Below are positions 6,258 through 9,807 of a stretch of 9,807 bases of DNA, one piece after another. The translations under genes and the position numbers were made by a program. Positions within the stretch are counted from its first letter, which is position 1. Every line of letters starts with the position of its first letter. The DNA comes from Erysipelothrix sp. Its GTDB lineage: Bacteria > Bacillota_I > Bacilli_A > Erysipelotrichales > Erysipelotrichaceae. The stretch covers positions 1-9,807 of the forward strand of contig JAAYNU010000051.1 in NCBI GenBank assembly GCA_012520695.1, in the 5' to 3' direction. The notes beneath the pieces are model-generated. The model had not been told where the DNA came from. It made no database searches and worked only from the letters and a program-made list of their open reading frames with translations.

Positions 6258-7274
6258 ATGAAGATCCTACACTACAAAGAAAGTAATAATTTTTTACCAT
6301 CTAAGCGCATTCTAAAGGCGATTATAGACCAAGAACGCATTTTTTTAGAATGCGATTTTAATACTACCAGCGACCTCAAAGACGATTTTGATGTAGTTTA
6401 TGTTAATAACCTATCAATACAAGCACGAAGAGCCATCCGAAAACTAAAGTCACAAGGTTACCCCATCGTTTATCAAGGGAATTCCAATTCCGAGAACTTC
6501 AGAAACACGGTTCGTTTTTCAAACCTCTTCTCAGGATTATACCGACGCTTTATTATGTCGAGTTATTCACTTGCGGATGCGATCATCGTCCCAACCCAAC
6601 ACAATAAAAATATGCTCAGATCATATGGCCTAACACAAATCATCGATGTGATTCCAAGTCCGATTGATATGAAGCGCTTTGCCTATGATGCCACAAAGGT
6701 TGAAGAATTCAGAGAATACTTCCAACTCCCTGTTGGTCAATCACTGGTCATCGGTTCAGGACATGCATTCGAAAGAAAAGGGATTCTTGATTTCCTAAGC
6801 GTTGCCCGTGCCATGCCAGACATCACATTCATTTGGTTCGGTGAAGCTGACAGTAAAGCACTACCTGGTAAAGTAACGAAAGCCATCAGTCAGGCAAGCG
6901 CAAACGTGATTATTGCAGGACACATTGAAGGACGCATCTACGAAGGAGCACTCAGCGCTGCAGATGTGTATTTCTATCCTACATATGAAGATGCGGAAGT
7001 TGATAATGTCATTGAAGCAATGGCATCAACGACACAAGTTATCCTTAGGGATATTGAAGTATACCGACCGTGGCTAAGCGACAGTGAGAGTTGTTATAAG
7101 GGAGACACTAATGAGGACTTTGTAACGCTTATTCGAGATTCAATTCTTGGAAAAATAACCGGGACCCAACAAGCCGCATATAAAATTGCTTCTGGATACA
7201 CCTATGAAATGTGCGGTAAATTAATGAAGCGAACATTTGAAAAAGTACTGGAGGAAGACAGCAATGAACATTAA
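6258..7274 (+). CDS. GT4 glycosyltransferase, glycolipid synthase (CpoA-like)
   Basis: The 338-residue protein has the two Rossmann halves of GT-B enzymes. The N-terminal half holds GNSNSENFRNTVRFSNLF (74-91) and ADAIIVPTQHNKNML (106-120). The C-terminal half holds VIGSGHAFERKGI (164-176), DITFIWFGEAD and YPTYEDAEVDNVIEAMAS (240-257). The last block matches the EX7E donor site of GT4 enzymes, but the first Glu is Asp (Asp245 and Glu253). Overall layout and the VILRDIEVYR segment resemble streptococcal CpoA, which glycosylates diacylglycerol lipids at the membrane. There is no signal peptide or transmembrane helix; basic patches could mediate membrane association. ATG follows AAGGAG. It overlaps the next gene by 11 bases. 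Substrate is an inference. Confidence 0.82.
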   Translation: MKILHYKESNNFLPSKRILKAIIDQERIFLECDFNTTSDLKDDFDVVYVNNLSIQARRAIRKLKSQGYPIVYQGNSNSENFRNTVRFSNLFSGLYRRFIMSSYSLADAIIVPTQHNKNMLRSYGLTQIIDVIPSPIDMKRFAYDATKVEEFREYFQLPVGQSLVIGSGHAFERKGILDFLSVARAMPDITFIWFGEADSKALPGKVTKAISQASANVIIAGHIEGRIYEGALSAADVYFYPTYEDAEVDNVIEAMASTTQVILRDIEVYRPWLSDSESCYKGDTNEDFVTLIRDSILGKITGTQQAAYKIASGYTYEMCGKLMKRTFEKVLEEDSNEH

Positions 7275-7617
7275 GATATACGAAGAACGAGAATCACTTG
7301 AAAGCATGATCTTAGGCATTAACCAAGATCCTAAACGAAGCATGTTTAATGAAATGCTGAAGGAGTTAAAGGATGTCACAATCGAGCGCATCAATGATGT
7401 AGAGGGCGTAATTCCACGATTTGTGGTTGACGGAACAATTCACGAACTAGGACACTATCCAAACGTGAGTGAGTTGAGCACGATGCTCGGCATTGATGAA
7501 TCCACATTCTCATCGATAAACTTTGAAAGCAACATACTCCAAGAGGCAAATCAAACACGCCTAGGCGCATGTTGTGGCGTAGGGGAGGACATTTACCTTG
7601 ATCCGAACGAAGATTAA
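7264..7617 (+). CDS. ArsD-like thioredoxin-fold protein lacking the metalloid cysteines
   Basis: A 117-residue protein with no exact match that I know. By eye it aligns with the arsenic metallochaperone ArsD. The spacing G-x3-D-x5-F-x6-LK, then IERIN, then IPRFVVDGTIHELGHYPN and SELSTMLGI follow ArsD order. The residues equal to ArsD Cys12, Cys13 and Cys18 are Ser, Leu and Leu here, and about 20 residues in the middle are missing. A C-terminal GACCG (Cys103-Cys104) resembles one of the vicinal pairs at the ArsD C-terminus. No arsA, arsR or arsB is nearby. ATG at 7264 follows GGAGG at 7250-7254; an earlier in-frame ATG (7237) lies in the glycosyltransferase gene. It overlaps both neighbours. 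Function unknown. Confidence 0.6.
   Translation: MNIKIYEERESLESMILGINQDPKRSMFNEMLKELKDVTIERINDVEGVIPRFVVDGTIHELGHYPNVSELSTMLGIDESTFSSINFESNILQEANQTRLGACCGVGEDIYLDPNED
7581..7588 (+). promoter_or_regulatory. Ribosome binding site that fixes the TTG start of the lipoprotein gene
   Basis: AGGGGAGG is nine bases before TTG at 7598 and lies inside the preceding coding sequence. It supports a TTG start, which also gives a proper lipoprotein signal peptide. Confidence 0.75.
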
Positions 7618-8191
7618 GATCCTGGCAGTATTGTTCCTACTAAGCGCTTGTAGTGCTGATAAGCCGCAAGTGGAACCTCCAGTTGTACCGGAAGATCCCG
7701 AAGTACCTGAAAAAGTTGAAGACGTCATTCATTTCACACTCGTTGGAGTTGGCTACGAACTGCCTGTCTCATTTGAAACCTTAATCAATGATGGATGGAC
7801 TGCTGTTGATAATGTTGATGGAACACTTGAACCCCATAAATATATTTCAGATGTCTATATGAGAAAAGGTACGAATCTAATTTCAGTCTCTCTTCACAAC
7901 AATACTGATACTGAACAAGAAAAATTGGATTCACTTGTAGCGGCTATATCCGCGGAGAATAGAACATCCGTTAACGGACAAGATCAGCCCGTGGACATTC
8001 AATTAAAAGATTCAATTGATTTCTCTAGTTCAGAAGATGAAATAAACAGCATCCTGGGAGAACCCGTTGCTGAGGAAAATGAAGTATTCAGAACACTGAC
8101 CTACCAACATAATAAGGTCATGAAAACTGAGATAAAATATCATAAAAGTTCAGGTAACATGCGCTGGATTACAATACAAAACTTTAAGTAG
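7598..8191 (+). CDS. Lipoprotein of unknown function
   Basis: The 197-residue protein starts with a basic stretch (RTKIK), a hydrophobic core and a lipobox LSAC with the lipidated Cys at residue 18. It should therefore be anchored to the outer face of the membrane. A Pro/Glu/Val-rich spacer (about 24-42) follows. After it come about 150 residues with alternating beta-like pattern, including GVGYELPVSFETLINDGW and SILGEP. I do not recognise a family. The gene starts with TTG and overlaps the ArsD-like gene by 20 bases. It is the last gene of the glycosyltransferase unit. The repeated overlaps suggest that the three products work in one process at the membrane. Confidence 0.75.
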   Translation: MIRTKIKILAVLFLLSACSADKPQVEPPVVPEDPEVPEKVEDVIHFTLVGVGYELPVSFETLINDGWTAVDNVDGTLEPHKYISDVYMRKGTNLISVSLHNNTDTEQEKLDSLVAAISAENRTSVNGQDQPVDIQLKDSIDFSSSEDEINSILGEPVAEENEVFRTLTYQHNKVMKTEIKYHKSSGNMRWITIQNFK

Positions 8192-8207
8192 CGAAAGCTA
8201 CTTTTTT
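8186..8207 (+). terminator. Terminator of the glycosyltransferase operon
   Basis: AAGTAGC (8186-8192) pairs with GCTACTT (8197-8203) around a GAAA tetraloop, followed by six T (8202-8207). The stem begins before and includes the stop codon of the lipoprotein gene. Confidence 0.9.
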
Positions 8208-8250
8208 CGTAGATTATCATATTGTTTCACATCCTTAAACACAAAATTCA

Positions 8251-8259
8251 TGATATGAT
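8251..8259 (+). promoter_or_regulatory. Candidate extended -10 promoter of the polymerase gene
   Basis: TGATATGAT is TGn plus TATGAT, five of six matches. No good -35 is seen. AAGGGGGAG at 8271-8279 gives the ribosome binding site. I found no LexA box (CGAACnnnnGTTCG type) in 8208-8285. Confidence 0.45.
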
Positions 8260-8285
8260 ATTAAATACAAAAGGGGGAGTGATTC

Positions 8286-9641
8286 ATGGACAAAGAACTC
8301 GTATTCGACTACGATAAAGAACCATCAAGAGATATTCTTTGCATCGACTGCAAGAGTTTTTATGCATCTTGTGAAGCAGTTGCACGTGGACTCGATCCTT
8401 TAAAAGTTAAGTTAGTTGTCATGAGTTATCCAAGTAATGACGTTAATGTACGAGGAAGTGGTCTCATACTCGCATCCAGTCCAGAAGCGAAGAAAGCCTA
8501 CGGTATTAGTAATGTAAGTAGAGCACGAGATCTTCCATTTCCCTATCCAGAAGACCTCATTCTTGCACCTCCCCGAATGAACCTTTATATGAAGGTCAAT
8601 CATCAAATTAATAATATCTATCGAACGTTCGTGGATGATTCAAATATTGCGGTCTATTCCGTCGATGAAACATTTCTCGATGTAACGGAGTCCTTAAGTT
8701 ACTTTGAATGTGAGAGTGCGCATGAACTCGCACGTATTATACAAATAAAGGTCTACGAAGAAACGGGTATCTTCACCACAATCGGGATTGGTGATAATCC
8801 CTTACTCGCGAAACTCGCGCTCGATAATGAATCGAAATACAATAAAGATATGAAAGCAGAATGGCGATACGCTGATGTGAAAGAGAAGCTCTGGGGTATA
8901 ACGGAAATCACAGACTTCTGGGGCATTGGATCACGCACCGCGAAAAGACTTCAGACAATGGGAATTCACAGCATTAAGGACTTAGCGAATTCCAATTTCT
9001 ATGATATTAAAAGTAAGATAGGCGTACTAGGAGCCCAATTATATGCACATGCATGGGGAATTGATCGAACATTTTTAGGTGAAGAATACACACCGAAATC
9101 AAAATCAATCGGGAATTCACAAGTACTGATTAAGGATTATACAGACAGAGAAGAACTCGAGGTTGTTGTTCGTGAGATGGGTGATCAAGTTGCCACGAGA
9201 CTTAGAAAAGAAAATAAACTAACCAAATGCATCAGCCTTTGGGTTGGTTACTCACTAACCTATTTAGATGAGGATGGTAAAGCGGGTTTTAGTAAACAAA
9301 TTACAGTAGAGGCTACAAACAGCAGTAAGAAGATTGCAGAAGCACTGCTTCAGATCTTTGATATGTTTTACCATACACAAGTTGTACGAAACATCGGTGT
9401 GACCTGCTCTAAACTCGAGTCCCCAATCCTCCAACAATTAAATCTCTTCGAACCGATAGAAGCAAAAGAAAGAGATCATAAGTTTGATGAAGTCGTTGAT
9501 ACAGTTCGTAAGAAATATGGCTTCAAGAAACTTGTCTACACAAGCAGCCTCCTTGATGGTGGACGAGCAATCGCTCGTAGTTCTCTAGTAGGTGGCCACG
9601 CTGGTGGAATGGATGGAATTGAGGATACGAGTGATGAGTAA
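8286..9641 (+). CDS. Y-family translesion DNA polymerase (UmuC/UvrX type)
   Basis: Y-family polymerases copy past damaged bases with low fidelity. The 451-residue protein shows the catalytic motifs CIDCKSFYASCEA (Asp21; Tyr26 as likely steric gate) and YSVDETFLD (Asp127, Glu128), and a helix-hairpin-helix region around 210-235. A sliding-clamp binding motif QQLNLF lies at 383-388. The C-terminal SSLVGGHAGG resembles UvrX/YqjW proteins of Bacillus, which are a different branch from DinB. The catalytic residues are intact. It overlaps the following YolD-like gene by eight bases, the usual partner arrangement in Firmicutes. SOS control is common in the family but not evident in the upstream sequence. 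Confidence 0.95.
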   Translation: MDKELVFDYDKEPSRDILCIDCKSFYASCEAVARGLDPLKVKLVVMSYPSNDVNVRGSGLILASSPEAKKAYGISNVSRARDLPFPYPEDLILAPPRMNLYMKVNHQINNIYRTFVDDSNIAVYSVDETFLDVTESLSYFECESAHELARIIQIKVYEETGIFTTIGIGDNPLLAKLALDNESKYNKDMKAEWRYADVKEKLWGITEITDFWGIGSRTAKRLQTMGIHSIKDLANSNFYDIKSKIGVLGAQLYAHAWGIDRTFLGEEYTPKSKSIGNSQVLIKDYTDREELEVVVREMGDQVATRLRKENKLTKCISLWVGYSLTYLDEDGKAGFSKQITVEATNSSKKIAEALLQIFDMFYHTQVVRNIGVTCSKLESPILQQLNLFEPIEAKERDHKFDEVVDTVRKKYGFKKLVYTSSLLDGGRAIARSSLVGGHAGGMDGIEDTSDE

Positions 9642-9807
9642 GCGAAGAACGAAAAAAGAATTTGAAGACTATAACGATTATAAAGACAGAGCATTTGGAT
9701 TGAAGTGGGGAACTGCGTTTGCACTCTCTGAATTGACGCAAGTTATTGGTAAGGCAAAAGCGAGTGCACTCAAAGAAGTTAAGGAACTTCCACTCATGAC
9801 CCGTGAT
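9634..9807 (+). CDS. YolD-like protein (3' end outside window)
   Basis: The first 58 residues are visible. ATG at 9634 overlaps the polymerase stop (ATGAGTAA). The N-terminus MSKRRTKKEFEDYNDYKDR is highly charged. It is followed by AFGLKWGTAFALSELTQVI, which fits the D-R-x-x-x-K-W-x-x-(x)-F-x-LSE-x-T pattern of some YolD-like proteins. These small proteins are typically encoded right after UvrX-type polymerases and are thought to help or modulate them. The family call rests partly on gene position, since the usual RGMxKW motif is altered. Confidence 0.62.
   Translation, partial: MSKRRTKKEFEDYNDYKDRAFGLKWGTAFALSELTQVIGKAKASALKEVKELPLMTRD

Noticed and set aside
8622..8631. CGAACGTTCG palindrome inside the polymerase gene, considered as a LexA box
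   Set aside because: A Gram-positive LexA box needs four bases between CGAAC and GTTCG. This one has none and lies inside coding sequence.
8412..8938. Minus-strand open frames inside the polymerase gene
   Set aside because: They are antisense shadows of a strongly conserved coding sequence.
9523..9741. Overlapping minus-strand open frames at the polymerase/YolD-like junction
   Set aside because: Composition is that of reverse-read coding DNA, and they cross two real genes in a coupled arrangement.

Overview
The window looks like a chromosomal segment of a low-GC Firmicute. The closest fit I can suggest is the Erysipelotrichia/Erysipelothrix lineage. Supporting signs are AT-rich codon usage, strong AGGAGG-type ribosome binding sites, extended -10 promoters, a NiaR/NiaX niacin module, a BglA-type phospho-beta-glucosidase, a diverged L11 with a shortened N-terminal loop, and a Y-family polymerase followed by a YolD-like gene. 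The taxonomic call is an inference from recognised protein families; no database was searched. I see no tRNA, rRNA, CRISPR array, transposase or phage gene.

Layout. Positions 1-531 hold the 3' end of a family-1 phospho-beta-glucosidase gene. After a stretch with a stem-loop, a terminator and an extended -10 promoter comes a cytoplasmic class-3-lipase-like hydrolase (771-1757). The L11 operon rplK-rplA (2014-3125) follows. It has its own strong promoter, a leader that mimics the ribosomal protein L1 binding site of 23S rRNA, and a terminator. Next is a Nudix hydrolase gene (3182-3682) whose reading frame once appears to have continued into a second Nudix domain (to 4022), now broken by a stop codon and a frameshift.

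On the minus strand, from right to left, are niaR (niacin repressor), niaX (niacin ECF transporter subunit), an ArsC/Spx-fold reductase-like gene and yaaA. The niaX promoter is flanked by two palindromes that fit NiaR operators, one over the -35 and one over the start site. The ArsC-like and yaaA genes are joined by a TAATG stop/start overlap.

From 6258 the plus strand carries a tight three-gene unit with overlapping ends: a GT4 glycosyltransferase of the glycolipid-synthase (CpoA-like) type, an ArsD-like thioredoxin-fold protein that has lost its N-terminal metalloid cysteines, and a lipoprotein. It ends at a clear terminator at 8186-8207. The last unit is a UmuC/UvrX-type Y-family translesion DNA polymerase (8286-9641) overlapping the start of a YolD-like gene that runs off the right edge.

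The window is mostly ordinary core and housekeeping content. The most notable points are the ArsD-like protein without its cysteine triad, the L11 loop deletion at the thiopeptide/factor-binding region, the L1-site mimic in the rplK leader, the broken tandem Nudix gene, the double NiaR operator, and an unusual Asp in the phosphate-recognition loop of the phospho-beta-glucosidase.
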